Assembly: GCA_910578185.1 (NCBI GenBank)
Contig: CAJTPN010000003.1
Location: forward strand, 65,950 to 129,949
Direction: 5' to 3'
DNA: 64,000 nucleotides
Origin: an uncultured Acetatifactor sp.
Lineage (GTDB): Bacteria; Bacillota; Clostridia; Lachnospirales; Lachnospiraceae
The position numbers and the translations under genes are program-made. This document shows positions 33,005-43,009 of the stretch, piece after piece. Position 1 is the first letter of the stretch. Every line of letters starts with the position of its first letter. The notes under the pieces are model-generated. The model did no database searches. It worked only from the letters and a program-made list of their open reading frames with translations, and had not been told where the DNA came from.

Positions 33005-33724
33005 TTAAACAGTCAGATTAAAATGAGCTCCTACAGGCCCTTGGCTATCTCCCTTTATGTTATCCCAATCTATCTGACCTATTTTTTTCGCCAGCTCTTC
33101 CACAGAAGAAGCAAACACCGTAGTGCGCTTACCGCCCGGCTTAACGGCGGAGGCACCTCGCTGTTCCTCTCCTTCCGCCTTCTTTGCCTCTTTGGCTGAT
33201 TCCTTGTTTTCTTCCCGCTGCTTTTCTATACGTTCGCGCTGTTTCGCACTACCTTTTTCCAATTCCGCGAAGAAAGAAACCTCTCCGTCCTCACCAAAGA
33301 CAATTCCCAGCCGGGTCACATCCTCTCCTTTATCTCCCAGCTCCTTCTTCATATCGTCCAGCTTGGACTTAGCCTCATCCAGAATCTTCAGATTTTTTTC
33401 CTTTACACTTTCGTCTGCAGCCATCTTCTCCAATTCATCACTGGTCAGCAGCGCGCTGTATTCGCTGGTGCCTCTGGACAGATATTCTGCCGCTTCCTCT
33501 TCCGTCTCATAATCTGCCACAATAAAATCCATATCCTTATAAGTTTTTTTCAAATCCTTCAGCAGATTCTGTGCAGCCTTACTTAAAGTAGGTGTCTTGT
33601 TCTCCTTTACTTCACCGGCTTTTTTTGCGTCTGTGATCCCAGTGCTTCTTCCGCTTTTACTTGTCTGCGACGCCCTTTCGTACACATTGTTCTGATACGC
33701 ACTGTAGGTTCCAATTTTCTGCAT
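33005..33724 (-). CDS. Hypothetical protein (DUF6033-like)
   Basis: 239 residues from ATG 33724 (GGAGG 8 bases upstream). It starts MQKIGTYSAYQNNVYERAS, has a conserved-looking core LSKAAQNLLKDLKKTYKDMD FIVADYETEEEAAEYL, then a Lys/Glu-rich coiled-coil stretch (about 165-200). The recalled family, DUF6033, is of unknown function. No signal peptide. A longer frame to 33796 has no ribosome site. Stand-alone gene with own terminator. Confidence 0.75.
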   Translation of the reverse strand: MQKIGTYSAYQNNVYERASQTSKSGRSTGITDAKKAGEVKENKTPTLSKAAQNLLKDLKKTYKDMDFIVADYETEEEAAEYLSRGTSEYSALLTSDELEKMAADESVKEKNLKILDEAKSKLDDMKKELGDKGEDVTRLGIVFGEDGEVSFFAELEKGSAKQRERIEKQREENKESAKEAKKAEGEEQRGASAVKPGGKRTTVFASSVEELAKKIGQIDWDNIKGDSQGPVGAHFNLTV

Positions 33725-34009
33725 TTTCCTGCCCTCCATAGCATTTGCCGACACAAAAATGTGTCTTAAAATCCGTTTCCTTTTCGTTTCCTGCATTGAA
33801 ATCTCTCATTGTACTCATATCCCTACATGACAAGATCCCAATCTATCTGATCTATATTTCGGCAAATGCTGGAAAAAACTTAACTGTTTTGTCTCTTTTT
33901 TTCTCGTACCCAGAATAATACTCAACCATAGCAGCTAAATCTTCCATGCAATAATAGTACCTGTTAACATCCTGGAGGGGTACCAATGTTAAAAGCTTCT
34001 GCTATTTCC

Positions 34010-34708
34010 TTACGACATATCCGCAAACCCATCGCCAAATATCATCATCTCCCCTGTCTTCAGGAAATAACATATTCCATGGTAGGCCCCAACTTCATAA
34101 AGCCGCAGCAAAATCTCCGTCATCCGAGAATCCATCCTGTGATACACTCTGAATTTCTCCCATGGCAATCCTGTCAAATACTCTCTTTGTCTTTGATTCA
34201 ACTCTCCCAGCGTAAACATAAGTTTTTCCGTATTCTCTTCGATTTCTTTGCCGAAATCGCAGGACATATAAGAATACTCTATTCCATTCTCATGTACCTT
34301 GGTCAAAATCAGAGAAATATTCTCTTCCATTTCTCCCTCACCCAGCCATTGCTTTTTCCAGCATATCGGTGCCACCTCCTCTTCCTCCTCCGCGACTCTC
34401 CGAAAGCTGGCCTTTCCGTATTGGTCATACTCCCGCACATAGCTGGCCTTCTTCTGGTAACTCTTCCCCTGGGGTACATTTTCCCTTTGCCGTCCGCTGC
34501 CGGGCTCCTCTAACAAAATCATTCCCGTGTGGACAAAATGTTCCCACACGGACTTCTGCACCCTCTCATAAGGGGTGGGAAAATCTAACCGCTGTGATAT
34601 TTGTCTCACCGTATAGCCCACATCTGCCAAATGACGAATGGCGCCCCCACTGGCCGCTTCATATGTAAAATCTGCCAATGCCCTTCGGAAATATATATGG
34701 TTCTGCAT
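34010..34708 (-). CDS. Hypothetical protein, winged-helix-like N-terminus
   Basis: 232 residues, ATG 34708 with GGAGG 5 bases upstream. The N-terminal segment HLADVGYTVRQISQRLDFPT PYERVQKSVWEHFVHTGMIL reads like a winged helix that recognises DNA. The rest contains an acidic stretch (VAEEEEEVAP) and REYLTGLPWEKFRVYHRMDS. No family is recognised. Divergent from the gene at 34835 across 126 bp. Confidence 0.7.
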   Translation of the reverse strand: MQNHIYFRRALADFTYEAASGGAIRHLADVGYTVRQISQRLDFPTPYERVQKSVWEHFVHTGMILLEEPGSGRQRENVPQGKSYQKKASYVREYDQYGKASFRRVAEEEEEVAPICWKKQWLGEGEMEENISLILTKVHENGIEYSYMSCDFGKEIEENTEKLMFTLGELNQRQREYLTGLPWEKFRVYHRMDSRMTEILLRLYEVGAYHGICYFLKTGEMMIFGDGFADMS

Positions 34709-34834
34709 ATTGCCCTCCTGTCTCCACGATGAACTTTCACACTAAGAATAGACTTTGGTTCCGGACTATGATATACTGAATATATAAAAGTGCTTGGCAA
34801 AAAGTAATAATCAAATTTGGGAAAGGTAAATACC

Positions 34835-35332
34835 ATGATTGCATTGCAGATTACATCCATGAAACAATTTATGAATCAGCTTCTGGTAGCAGATACTTTT
34901 GAACCCTTCCTGTTGGAAGAAGCCGTCATAGGCACGGCAAATACCTTCACTATTGACGGACATATTAACCGTGAGTTTTATGCCAACGACGACACCCAAG
35001 CAGAATCCCTTTACGACTTTCGCCCTTGGGCAGAATTAAAAGGGCTGTGCTTTGACCTGATCAAAGGAAAACGCACACCCCTGTTTTTTCGATTTGTATT
35101 ACACCTGATGCCAGAGAAAGCGACTGCCCTGCTGGAAAAGGAGCACTGTGATATAGAGGCATCTCAAGTCAAATCCCTCATTCTGAACATCCGTTATGAT
35201 GGCGCCAAAGCAACACTAACCACTGCTACCGCCTATCACACCTTTCTCCTGTCCAAAGAACCGGATACTATTTGGGACAAAGCGCTGCAAAAATACCTGG
35301 ATGGAAAGGGTATCCCTTATGAAGCCCTTTAA
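34835..35332 (+). CDS. Hypothetical protein (DUF5721-like)
   Basis: 165 residues from ATG 34835 (AAAGG 8 bases upstream). It starts MIALQITSMKQFMNQLLVAD and contains FTIDGHINREFYANDD and RPWAELKGLCFDLIKGKRTP. As recalled it fits DUF5721, found in Lachnospiraceae, with no assigned function. It is cytosolic by composition. The convergent spoVAE stop lies 5 bases away, so terminators must overlap the coding ends. Confidence 0.75.
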   Translation: MIALQITSMKQFMNQLLVADTFEPFLLEEAVIGTANTFTIDGHINREFYANDDTQAESLYDFRPWAELKGLCFDLIKGKRTPLFFRFVLHLMPEKATALLEKEHCDIEASQVKSLILNIRYDGAKATLTTATAYHTFLLSKEPDTIWDKALQKYLDGKGIPYEAL

Positions 35333-35336
35333 TTTC

Positions 35337-35705
35337 TTATTTTTTCATCTTAGACTTAAAAATTAGGCTGGCCAGATAACCAAAGATTAATGCCGCCGAG
35401 GTTCCCACCGCTCCTGCTTTAAACCCTCCGGCAAATAATCCCAGCAGTCCTTTTTCATCCACAGCCTCCTTAACGCCCTTCATAAGCACATTGCCAAAGC
35501 CCAGCAATGGCACGCTGGCCCCCGCCCCTGCAAACTCCTGAAAGGGTTCATACCACCCGAACACACCAATCACCGCGCCGGTTACTACCAGAAGAACCAT
35601 TATGCGTCCAGGCATCATTTTGGTCTTCTCCATCAAAATCTGCACCAGCGCGCAGATCAGTCCACCCACCCAGAAGGCATTCACATAATCCATCATTTGA
35701 CTCAC
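35337..35705 (-). CDS. spoVAE: Stage V sporulation protein AE
   Basis: 122 residues from GTG 35705 (AAGGA 7 bases upstream; ATG 35696 possible). Four hydrophobic segments and the family pattern MDYVNAFWVGGLICALVQIL, GASVPLLGFGNVLMKGVKEA and GGFKAGAVGTSAALIFGYLA identify SpoVAE. SpoVA proteins move dipicolinic acid into the forespore and out again on germination. Here spoVAE stands without spoVAC and spoVAD next to it, so it is an orphan copy or its operon partners lie elsewhere. Confidence 0.9.
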   Translation of the reverse strand: MSQMMDYVNAFWVGGLICALVQILMEKTKMMPGRIMVLLVVTGAVIGVFGWYEPFQEFAGAGASVPLLGFGNVLMKGVKEAVDEKGLLGLFAGGFKAGAVGTSAALIFGYLASLIFKSKMKK

Positions 35706-35786
35706 TCACCTTTCCTTCGTCACATGCTGTTTTACGGTTAGTGTCTGTCAAATTTCAAAAAATATGTATCACACCCACATTTACTT

Positions 35787-36161
35787 TTAAACCGCTGCTA
35801 TTACTTCCACCTCACAAAGTACATTTTTAGGCAATGTCTTAACCGCTACACAACTTCTCGCCGGCTTTTCCGTAAAATACCGCCCATAAACCTCATTAAA
35901 AGCAGCAAAATCATTCATATCCGCCAAAAAGCATGTGGTCTTAACCACTCTGGTATAATCCGTTCCCGCCTCGGAAAGCAATGCCCCCACATTCTTCATT
36001 ACAAGCTCTGCCTGAGCTGTAATATCATTTCCCTCCACGTTACCCGTCTCTGGGTTGATGGGAATCTGTCCTGACGCAAACAGCATACCGTTTGCTATAA
36101 TCCCCTGAGAGTAAGGGCCAATAGCGGCCGGAGCCTTATCCGTTGAAATTTTCCTTAACAT
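35787..36161 (-). CDS. ridA: RidA-family enamine/imine deaminase
   Basis: 124 residues, the full family length. The signatures APAAIGPYSQGIIANGMLFA SGQIPINPETG, CFLADMNDFAAFNEVYGRYF and PARSCVAVKTLP (Arg binding the substrate carboxylate) are present. RidA hydrolyses reactive 2-aminoacrylate produced by PLP enzymes. Upstream of spoVAE by 81 bases, same strand. Confidence 0.94.
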   Translation of the reverse strand: MLRKISTDKAPAAIGPYSQGIIANGMLFASGQIPINPETGNVEGNDITAQAELVMKNVGALLSEAGTDYTRVVKTTCFLADMNDFAAFNEVYGRYFTEKPARSCVAVKTLPKNVLCEVEVIAAV

Positions 36162-36333
36162 AATGATCTCCTCTTTTCTTTTATCATATACCTGTTAGTC
36201 CTGCAATTCCTTTCCCTTGCTTTTATCTTATCACATTTCCCGTCAAAAACAGTCAACATAATTATAAAAAAATTGTGATTTTGTTTCTCTTAAACAGTGT
36301 ACGTTACCAGGGTGTGTCTAAAAACTGCTTTCC

Positions 36334-36567
36334 TCAAGATGTGGAGGATTCTTTCTCCGGCTCGTCAAACTCTGCAGTCACATAAAAACCCCTTGCATTT
36401 TCTACCACCTGCGTAACCACACCTTCCCGACTCATCAGCCTGTAACGGAAAGGAATATTGGCTGACATGGCAAGGGCAGGATCTATGATATAATAATAAT
36501 TGCTGGGAAGAACCCCTTCTGTCACAGTAATCTTTTGTCCGGCTTCCAAAAGTCCCGGCCGTTCCAT
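36334..36567 (-). CDS. Hypothetical small protein
   Basis: 77 residues from ATG 36567, chosen for GGAG 6 bases upstream; the frame extends to 36615 with other ATGs. The sequence GQKITVTEGVLPSNYYYIID PALAMSANIPFRYRLMSREG suggests a compact beta-rich domain. No signal peptide, no known family. Gap to ridA is 172 bp. Confidence 0.6.
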   Translation of the reverse strand: MERPGLLEAGQKITVTEGVLPSNYYYIIDPALAMSANIPFRYRLMSREGVVTQVVENARGFYVTAEFDEPEKESSTS

Positions 36568-36736
36568 CTTAAACTCCATTTTACGCAAAATGACCCGCCG
36601 CCTTCCTTGAAACAAAATCCTTCTTTAACATAGCGCAAAAAAACAGGACCGTCAAGGACAAATTCCACGCCATTGCAAACCGGCGGCCTTCCAGTGGATC
36701 CCCAACGCTGCCAAACTGAATATCTACCATAAAAAA

Positions 36737-36763
36737 ACGCCGTACATTCATCGCACGACGTTT
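36737..36763 (-). terminator. Terminator of rny
   Basis: AACGTCGTGC and GTACGGCGTT pair on the minus strand with wobbles and are followed by TTTTTATGG, 36 bases after the rny stop. Confidence 0.85.
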
Positions 36764-36798
36764 TCTATTCCTATTTAATTTTAACTTAAAATCCAGTT

Positions 36799-38352
36799 TT
36801 ACTTAGCGTAATCAATTACGCGGCTTTCACGGATGACATTTACCTTAATCTGTCCAGGATACTCCAATTCAGCTTCAATCTGTTTGGATATATCACGTGC
36901 CAACAGAACCATATCGGCATCTGTAATCTGCTCCGGCACTACCATCACACGAACTTCACGCCCTGCCTGAATAGCAAAAGATTTATCTACACCTTTGAAA
37001 TTGTTTGTTATTTCTTCTAATTGCTTTAATCTGCTAGTATAGGTCTCCAAGGTCTCCCTTCTAGCTCCCGGTCTTGCGGCAGATATTGTATCAGCAGCTT
37101 GTACAATACAGGCAATCAGGGAAGTGGGCTCAACATCGCCATGGTGTGACTCTACGGCATTAATCACCGTAGCATTTTCCTTATACTTTTTACAAAGTTC
37201 CACGCCAAGCTGAATATGCGAACCTTCCATCTCATGATCCACGGACTTGCCAATATCGTGGAGCAGACCGGCGCGCTTTGCAAGCCTGACATCCAATCCC
37301 ATTTCAGCGGCAAGCAACCCTGAAAGCTGTGCCACTTCAATAGAGTGCTTTAACGCATTCTGACCATAGCTCGTCCTGAATTTCATCTTACCTAATAGTC
37401 TGATAAGCTCAGGGTGAATGCCATGCACACCTACTTCCAATGTGGCCGCTTCCCCCTCTTCCTTTATCATGACTTCTACTTCCCTTTGCGCCTTCTCAAC
37501 CATTTCCTCAATTCTCGCAGGATGAATACGTCCATCCACGATCAGTTTTTCCAACGCAATTCTTGCCACCTCACGGCGAATAGGGTCAAATCCGGACAAA
37601 ATCACCGCTTCCGGCGTATCGTCAATAATCAAGTCAACACCTGTCATAGTCTCAAGCGTACGAATGTTTCGTCCTTCCCGTCCGATAATCCTTCCCTTCA
37701 TCTCATCGTTCGGAAGCTGCACGACAGAGATGGTAGTTTCAGAGACATGATCTGCCGCACATCTCTGGATTGCTGATACTACATACTCCTTCGCTTTTTT
37801 GTCTGCTTCTTCTTTGGCGCGATTCTCCATTTCTTTGATAATCACTGCCGTTTCATGCTTTACTTCATCTTCAACAATTTTCAACAAGTAGTCTTTTGCC
37901 TGTTCAGAGGTTAATCCGGAAATTCGTTCCAGTTCCTGCACACGCTGCTCATTTAACTTGGAAACCTCAACCTTGATTTTGTTCAAGGCTTCTTCCTTGG
38001 CGGCCAAGCTTGATTCGCGCCTTTCGATGGCTTCGGTCTTCTTATCAATGTTCTCTTCCTTCTGCTGAATCCTGCGTTCAGAGCGCTGTACTTCGGCCCT
38101 GCGTTCCTTGATCTCCTTGTCCAATTCATTCTTGGTACGAATGGATTCTTCCTTTACCTCAAGGAGCGATTCACGCTTTTTCGCCTCTGCAGCCTTAAGA
38201 GCATCATCGATGATTTCTCTTGCCTTGTCCTGTGCGTTGCCGATCGTCGCTTCCGTTGTCTTCTTATGGTAATTGGAGACGACCAAAGCAGTGACAACTG
38301 CGGTCACAACCACGGCACAGGCTACAATTGCAATAACAATCCCTGGTGACAT
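36799..38352 (-). CDS. rny: Ribonuclease Y
   Basis: 517 residues, normal length. N-terminal membrane anchor ([20 protein letters not shown]), a long coiled coil (about 30-200), a KH RNA-binding domain ([20 protein letters not shown]) and an HD domain with [12 protein letters not shown] holding the metal-binding HD pair. RNase Y is the membrane-bound endonuclease starting mRNA decay in Firmicutes. Start ATG 38352, GGAGG 11 bases upstream. Own terminator. Confidence 0.96.
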   Translation of the reverse strand: MSPGIVIAIVACAVVVTAVVTALVVSNYHKKTTEATIGNAQDKAREIIDDALKAAEAKKRESLLEVKEESIRTKNELDKEIKERRAEVQRSERRIQQKEENIDKKTEAIERRESSLAAKEEALNKIKVEVSKLNEQRVQELERISGLTSEQAKDYLLKIVEDEVKHETAVIIKEMENRAKEEADKKAKEYVVSAIQRCAADHVSETTISVVQLPNDEMKGRIIGREGRNIRTLETMTGVDLIIDDTPEAVILSGFDPIRREVARIALEKLIVDGRIHPARIEEMVEKAQREVEVMIKEEGEAATLEVGVHGIHPELIRLLGKMKFRTSYGQNALKHSIEVAQLSGLLAAEMGLDVRLAKRAGLLHDIGKSVDHEMEGSHIQLGVELCKKYKENATVINAVESHHGDVEPTSLIACIVQAADTISAARPGARRETLETYTSRLKQLEEITNNFKGVDKSFAIQAGREVRVMVVPEQITDADMVLLARDISKQIEAELEYPGQIKVNVIRESRVIDYAK

Positions 38353-38634
38353 CTACAGGAGCACCTCCTTATTTTATTTTCATTGTACATTTAACCGCAC
38401 GACAATTCACTGTCCTGCAGCCCATATAGAATGTATGTACATATTTCCGGGAGAATACAATCTCTCACTATTCGTTCCCTCGGAAACAGAAAACATTCTA
38501 ACAAGCATTTTACAACACTCTAATTTTATACTTAAACGCATATAATGTCAAGTGTAATCCATAATCAGAAATAACTTAATCATTAAAGCGGTTACTATTC
38601 ATTCCAAAACCAGAAACAGTCCCTGGACAGAGTT

Positions 38635-39258
38635 TTAACAGAAACAAAACTCTGCCAGGACCGCTCTCCTGGCCTCATCGCAGGAAAATCCTTTTCGGAC
38701 CAGAAAACCATACATCCTCTGTCTTTCCTTTTGATCCGCCCTCTTTGCATCAAAATGCTTTTTCTCTAAAAGGTTCATTATCATTGTGCGCTCATCCTGA
38801 CTTCCGCCCTGATCTTCCCATTCCGCCCATGCTTTTTCCAATGTAATTCTGTCAATTCCCCTTGCCAGCAGATCCTGCTCAATTCGCCTGCGGCTTCTGC
38901 TGTTCTCATGTCCTGATATAAACGCCACAGCATAGCGAAGGTCGTCCGTATAATGAAAACTCTCCACATAGGAAAGAGCCTCTTCGATTATTTTTTCCGG
39001 ATAGCCCCCTGCCTCCAGCTTATCATGAAGCTGCTTTACCGTATATTCTCTGCTCTTTAGCAGATTCATGGCGCGAAGCTTTGCACGCTTTGGCAAAATC
39101 TCTCCCATAATTGTCTCAAAACATTCCTGTTCTATTTCTTCTCCCTCACGGATATGAAAGGAACGCAATTCGCCTTTGTAAAGTACAAAGGCGAATTCTT
39201 CCTCAATATAGACCCTGCTGCGGGATTTTGTCAATTCTTCTATTTCAGTCACTTTCAT
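38635..39258 (-). CDS. recX: RecA regulator RecX
   Basis: 207 residues. The three tandem three-helix repeats are visible: AMNLLKSREYTVKQLHDKLE AGGYPEKIIEEAL, YAVAFISGHENSRSRRRIEQ and RQRMYGFLVRKGFS. RecX limits or modulates RecA filaments. It lies 87 bases downstream of recA, the usual order, and probably shares its LexA-controlled promoter. Confidence 0.93.
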   Translation of the reverse strand: MKVTEIEELTKSRSRVYIEEEFAFVLYKGELRSFHIREGEEIEQECFETIMGEILPKRAKLRAMNLLKSREYTVKQLHDKLEAGGYPEKIIEEALSYVESFHYTDDLRYAVAFISGHENSRSRRRIEQDLLARGIDRITLEKAWAEWEDQGGSQDERTMIMNLLEKKHFDAKRADQKERQRMYGFLVRKGFSCDEARRAVLAEFCFC

Positions 39259-39345
39259 ATTATCTCATTCTCCTCTACAGGCAAAGTCCTTTCAAATAGC
39301 ATTTTCATATCATTTCTTCACACACTTCGCAAAATCCGTCGTCCA

Positions 39346-40551
39346 TTATCCCTCCGTATTTTCCGAAGTATCTCCGGCAGCTTCCGCAGGTGCGGCTGCG
39401 GGATTTTCCTGCACCGCCCCACCGGACTTGGCGCTTTCCTTTGCGCCTGATTTTGCGGCGCCCCTGCCCCCTGATTTACCTCCGGTCTTTGAACCGTCTT
39501 TAAAATTGGAACGGACCTCGGCGCCGGCCGCGCCATTCCCGCCTTCCACAGCCTTATCGTCGAATCCGTAATGTGCCCGTACCTTTTCACTGATAGCCTG
39601 GCAAATTTCCGGATTATCCTTCAGATACTGCTTGGCATTCTCCCGCCCCTGACCGATCTTATTTCCCTCATAGGCATACCACGCTCCTGACTTCACCACA
39701 ATGTCCAGCCCTGCCGCCAAATCCAGAATATCCCCCACTCTGGAAATTCCTTCTCCAAACATAATATCAAATTCAGCCTCTTTAAAGGGCGGCGCGATCT
39801 TATTCTTCACAATCTTGACACGGGTGCGGTTGCCGATGACCTCGCCCCCCTGTTTGAGAGATTCCACCCTGCGCACATCCAGCCGAACGGAGGAATAGAA
39901 TTTCAGCGCCCGCCCGCCGGTGGTTGTCTCCGGATTGCCGAACATCACTCCCACTTTCTCACGGAGCTGATTGATAAAGATCACCGCACAGTTTGACTTG
40001 CTGATCACTGCCGTCAGCTTCCTAAGTGCCTGAGACATCAGACGGGCCTGAAGTCCCACATGACTGTCTCCCATATCTCCGTCGATCTCCGCCTTTGGAA
40101 CCAATGCGGCAACGGAGTCCACCACCACAATATCAATGGCGCCTGATCTCACCATGGTCTCTGTAATCTCCAGTGCCTGCTCTCCGTTATCCGGCTGAGA
40201 AATATACAGATTGTCAATATCCACGCCGATATTCTTGGCATACACAGGATCCAGGGCATGTTCCGCATCAATAAATCCCGCGATACCGCCTTTCTTCTGC
40301 ACTTCCGCAATCATATGTAATGTAACCGTGGTCTTACCGCTGGACTCCGGTCCATAAATTTCCACGATTCTTCCTTTGGGAATTCCTCCCAGCCCGAGAG
40401 CGATATCAAGGCTCAGCGCTCCGGTGGGAAATGTCTCCACATTCATCTGTGTGGAGGGGTCGCCCAGTTTCATAACCGCGCCCTTTCCAAATTGCTTTTC
40501 AATATGACTGATTGCCGCATCCAACGCTTTTAATTTTTCTTCTTTTTCCAT
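39346..40551 (-). CDS. recA: Recombinase RecA
   Basis: 401 residues, longer than the usual about 350 because of an Ala/Gly/Lys-rich low-complexity tail (about 345-401). Walker A GPESSGKT at 67-74, [19 protein letters not shown], and the L2-loop [20 protein letters not shown] are intact. It carries out homologous pairing and triggers LexA self-cleavage. GAGG lies 5 bases before ATG 40551. The promoter contains LexA boxes, so it is an SOS gene. Confidence 0.97.
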   Translation of the reverse strand: MEKEEKLKALDAAISHIEKQFGKGAVMKLGDPSTQMNVETFPTGALSLDIALGLGGIPKGRIVEIYGPESSGKTTVTLHMIAEVQKKGGIAGFIDAEHALDPVYAKNIGVDIDNLYISQPDNGEQALEITETMVRSGAIDIVVVDSVAALVPKAEIDGDMGDSHVGLQARLMSQALRKLTAVISKSNCAVIFINQLREKVGVMFGNPETTTGGRALKFYSSVRLDVRRVESLKQGGEVIGNRTRVKIVKNKIAPPFKEAEFDIMFGEGISRVGDILDLAAGLDIVVKSGAWYAYEGNKIGQGRENAKQYLKDNPEICQAISEKVRAHYGFDDKAVEGGNGAAGAEVRSNFKDGSKTGGKSGGRGAAKSGAKESAKSGGAVQENPAAAPAEAAGDTSENTEG

Positions 40552-40572
40552 TTTATCCTCTCTCCTTTTCAG

Positions 40573-40622
40573 GAACGAACGTTCTGTATTGTTATATTAA
40601 AACATTCGTTCGAATTTGTCAA
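40573..40622 (-). promoter_or_regulatory. recA promoter with two LexA boxes
   Basis: On the minus strand TTGACA (40622-40617), a 17-base spacer and TAATAT (40599-40594) form the promoter. CGAACGAATGTTT (40612-40600) fills the spacer and matches the Gram-positive LexA box. GAACGTTCGTTC (40584-40573) lies just downstream of the start site. LexA on either would block transcription until DNA damage. Confidence 0.88.
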
Positions 40623-41098
40623 GCATCTCTGTTTTTTAATTTCCAAGGACACTATAAACCTTTTTATGTACCATAAAACTCCCTCATAACCCATTGATCA
40701 GAAATTTCGTCATTTCCATACGCGCAAAATAAACGATTGAAAATTAATATAAGAGTTTGATATTGGAACCATCTCAATCTCTGTCCACAAAAGACGGCTA
40801 AAAATATCTAAAATTTTTCCATGGGATATCTCCTTTCGCCCATTGCGCGGAGAACGATATACGCCAAAAACTTCTGCGGGGACACGAATGCTCCCTGTTA
40901 TCTTATTGGGTTGGGAAGTAACATTGCAAGGATTCCAAGCCGAACGGCTTCATAGAATCAAGGAATGAACAGAACAGCTTTTCCGCCAGAATTTCTACGC
41001 TTCATTTTGATTTTAACAGGTGATTTCACATAAGTCAATGCCCATTTTTAAACTTTGCGGACAGCGGATAACAGTTCAGCGCCCTATCTGAACCGTTA
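40623..41098. other. Intergenic stretch between recA and cinA
   Basis: About 475 bases without a supported ORF. A minus-strand AAAGGAGATATCCCATG near 40830 has a good ribosome site, but the frame stops after three codons. Possible decayed leader; nothing else is seen. Confidence 0.5.
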
Positions 41099-41139
41099 CC
41101 CCAATGCGCCTGCCCGGTAACAGGTCAGGCGCATTGGGG
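41099..41139 (-). terminator. Long hairpin after cinA
   Basis: 14-base perfect arms CCCCAATGCGCCTG (41099-41112) and CAGGCGCATTGGGG (41126-41139) begin 5 bases after the cinA stop. No T-run follows, so it may stabilise the mRNA 3' end rather than terminate. Confidence 0.7.
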
Positions 41140-41143
41140 CGTA

Positions 41144-42412
41144 CTACTCCTCTTTCCCGAACGTGACCTTGCTGTAGTATTCCAAAATACACTCCCTTAA
41201 AAGTGACAATGCCGCAGAGGCCGAGGCTTCTCTCACCATGTCCCTGGTTCCTGTAAACTGGTATTTCTTTACAATCACATTACCTTTCACATAGCAGGCT
41301 ATATACACAAGCCCCACCGGTTTTTCCTCAGTGCCCCCGTCCGGTCCTGCAATTCCCGTAATGGAAACCGCCGCATCCGCCTTAAAGGTCAAAGCGGCTC
41401 CTTTGGCCATCTCCTCCGCAGTTTTGGCGCTAACGGCGCCTTCTTTTTGCAGGGTACTCTTTTTCACGCCCAGAAGACGTCTCTTGGCTTTGTTGGAATA
41501 GGTGATCACACCCGTCTTATAGACATCCGAAATCCCCGGAACACTTACCAGCCTTGCAGAAAGCATGCCGCCGGTACAGGATTCCGCACAGGTGACGGTC
41601 AGTTTGTTTGCCGACAACAGCTCCGCCACCGCTTTCTCCAGCGTAATATCCTCTTCCGTGCTGTAAACGGCGTTGCCGAACCTGGATTTCAGCTCCTTCA
41701 CCACCGGTTTCACCAGCTTCAGAGCAGCCTTTTTGTCCTCACCGTTGGCAGTAACGCGAATATGCACTTCACCGGATTTTGCATAGGTTGCAATGGTAGG
41801 ATTTTGCTGGGCGTCGATTAAATCCTTCACCATGGTTTCCGCCCTGCTCTCTCCCACACCGCATATTTTCACTGTCTTTGAGCAAATAACCTGATTGGTC
41901 AATTTCGCAAGATACGGCTCCACGCTCTCTTCAAACATGGCAATCAGTTCCCTGGGTGGGCCGGGAAGCAGGATTAATCTGGCGCTGTCCGCCTCAATGA
42001 TCATCCCCGGGGCGGTTCCGTTACGGTTTTCCATAACGATAGCGCCCTCCGGAAGCATCGCCTGCTTCCAGTTGTTATCTGTCGGCGTAGTTCCCCTCTC
42101 GGCAAAAAACCTTTCGATGGCCAATTTACTGGGTTCATGCATCTTCAATGCTCTCCCACAGACGTTTGCGGCCGCTTCCTTGGTCAGATCGTCCTCCGTG
42201 GGTCCCAGACCTCCGGATAAAATCACAATGTCGGAACGCTCCATGGCCATTTTCAACACAAATGTCAGCCTCTCCTCATTATCCCCCACCACGGTCTGAT
42301 AATAGCAGGAAAGCCCAAGCGCCGCACATTTTTCCGACAGATATGCCGCATTGGTATTTACGATACTCCCCAACAAAATTTCCGTTCCCACACAAATAAA
42401 CTCAACTGTCAT
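41144..42412 (-). CDS. cinA: CinA-family nicotinamide-nucleotide amidohydrolase
   Basis: 422 residues. The N-terminal MoCF-like domain starts MTVEFICVGTEILLGSIVNT and has ILSGGLGPTEDDLTKEA. The C-terminal amidase domain holds TCAESCTGGMLSARLVSVPG and SITGIAGPDGGTEEKPVGLV. CinA recycles NMN and is linked to competence and damage response by its place near recA. ATG 42412. First base is 7 bases after pgsA, so the chain rimO-pgsA-cinA is one operon. Confidence 0.95.
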   Translation of the reverse strand: MTVEFICVGTEILLGSIVNTNAAYLSEKCAALGLSCYYQTVVGDNEERLTFVLKMAMERSDIVILSGGLGPTEDDLTKEAAANVCGRALKMHEPSKLAIERFFAERGTTPTDNNWKQAMLPEGAIVMENRNGTAPGMIIEADSARLILLPGPPRELIAMFEESVEPYLAKLTNQVICSKTVKICGVGESRAETMVKDLIDAQQNPTIATYAKSGEVHIRVTANGEDKKAALKLVKPVVKELKSRFGNAVYSTEEDITLEKAVAELLSANKLTVTCAESCTGGMLSARLVSVPGISDVYKTGVITYSNKAKRRLLGVKKSTLQKEGAVSAKTAEEMAKGAALTFKADAAVSITGIAGPDGGTEEKPVGLVYIACYVKGNVIVKKYQFTGTRDMVREASASAALSLLRECILEYYSKVTFGKEE

Positions 42413-42419
42413 TTTTCCC

Positions 42420-43001
42420 TCATTTCTGTTCCTGCATCACGCCCTTGTTTTTTATCAGATAATCAATTAGTGACACAACTGTCAATATCAGGGCAATCCA
42501 CATGACCAAGTCCGTCAACCACTGCAGCCGGGGAATATTCACTATCATCAGACATACCATTATCATCTGAAAAGTCGTCTTGAATTTCCCCCAATAGCTT
42601 GCGGCAATCACTACATGATTATCGGACGCAATCAGCCTGAAGCCGCTGATGATAAACTCCCTGCTGATGATCACGATTACTACCCAGGCGGGAATCCGCC
42701 CCAGTTCCACCAACACGATCATAGCCGCACTCACCAGAAGCTTATCCGCCAGAGGATCCATAAACTTTCCGAAATTCGTCACCAGATTGTATTTCCTGGC
42801 AATTTTCCCATCTATCAAATCCGTAAGGCTGGCAATTATAAAAACCCCCAGGGCTATATAATCCACATATTCCATAATGCCGCCAAATACGACGTGATAC
42901 CAGCCCCATCTTTTATTCTCTCCCAACAGAAGTAGTACAAAAGGCAGAATTAATATAGCACGAAATATAGTCAATTTATTAGGTAAATTCATATTTTTCA
43001 T
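42420..43001 (-). CDS. pgsA: CDP-diacylglycerol-glycerol-3-phosphate 3-phosphatidyltransferase
   Basis: 193 residues with four to five membrane segments. The CDP-alcohol phosphotransferase motif is SLTDLIDGKIARKYNLVTNF and GKFMDPLADK, where the Asp residues bind metal. It makes phosphatidylglycerol-phosphate, the first step to phosphatidylglycerol and cardiolipin. AGGAG 5 bases before ATG 43001. Between rimO and cinA in the operon. Confidence 0.94.
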   Translation of the reverse strand: MKNMNLPNKLTIFRAILILPFVLLLLGENKRWGWYHVVFGGIMEYVDYIALGVFIIASLTDLIDGKIARKYNLVTNFGKFMDPLADKLLVSAAMIVLVELGRIPAWVVIVIISREFIISGFRLIASDNHVVIAASYWGKFKTTFQMIMVCLMIVNIPRLQWLTDLVMWIALILTVVSLIDYLIKNKGVMQEQK

Positions 43002-43009
43002 CCCGACTC

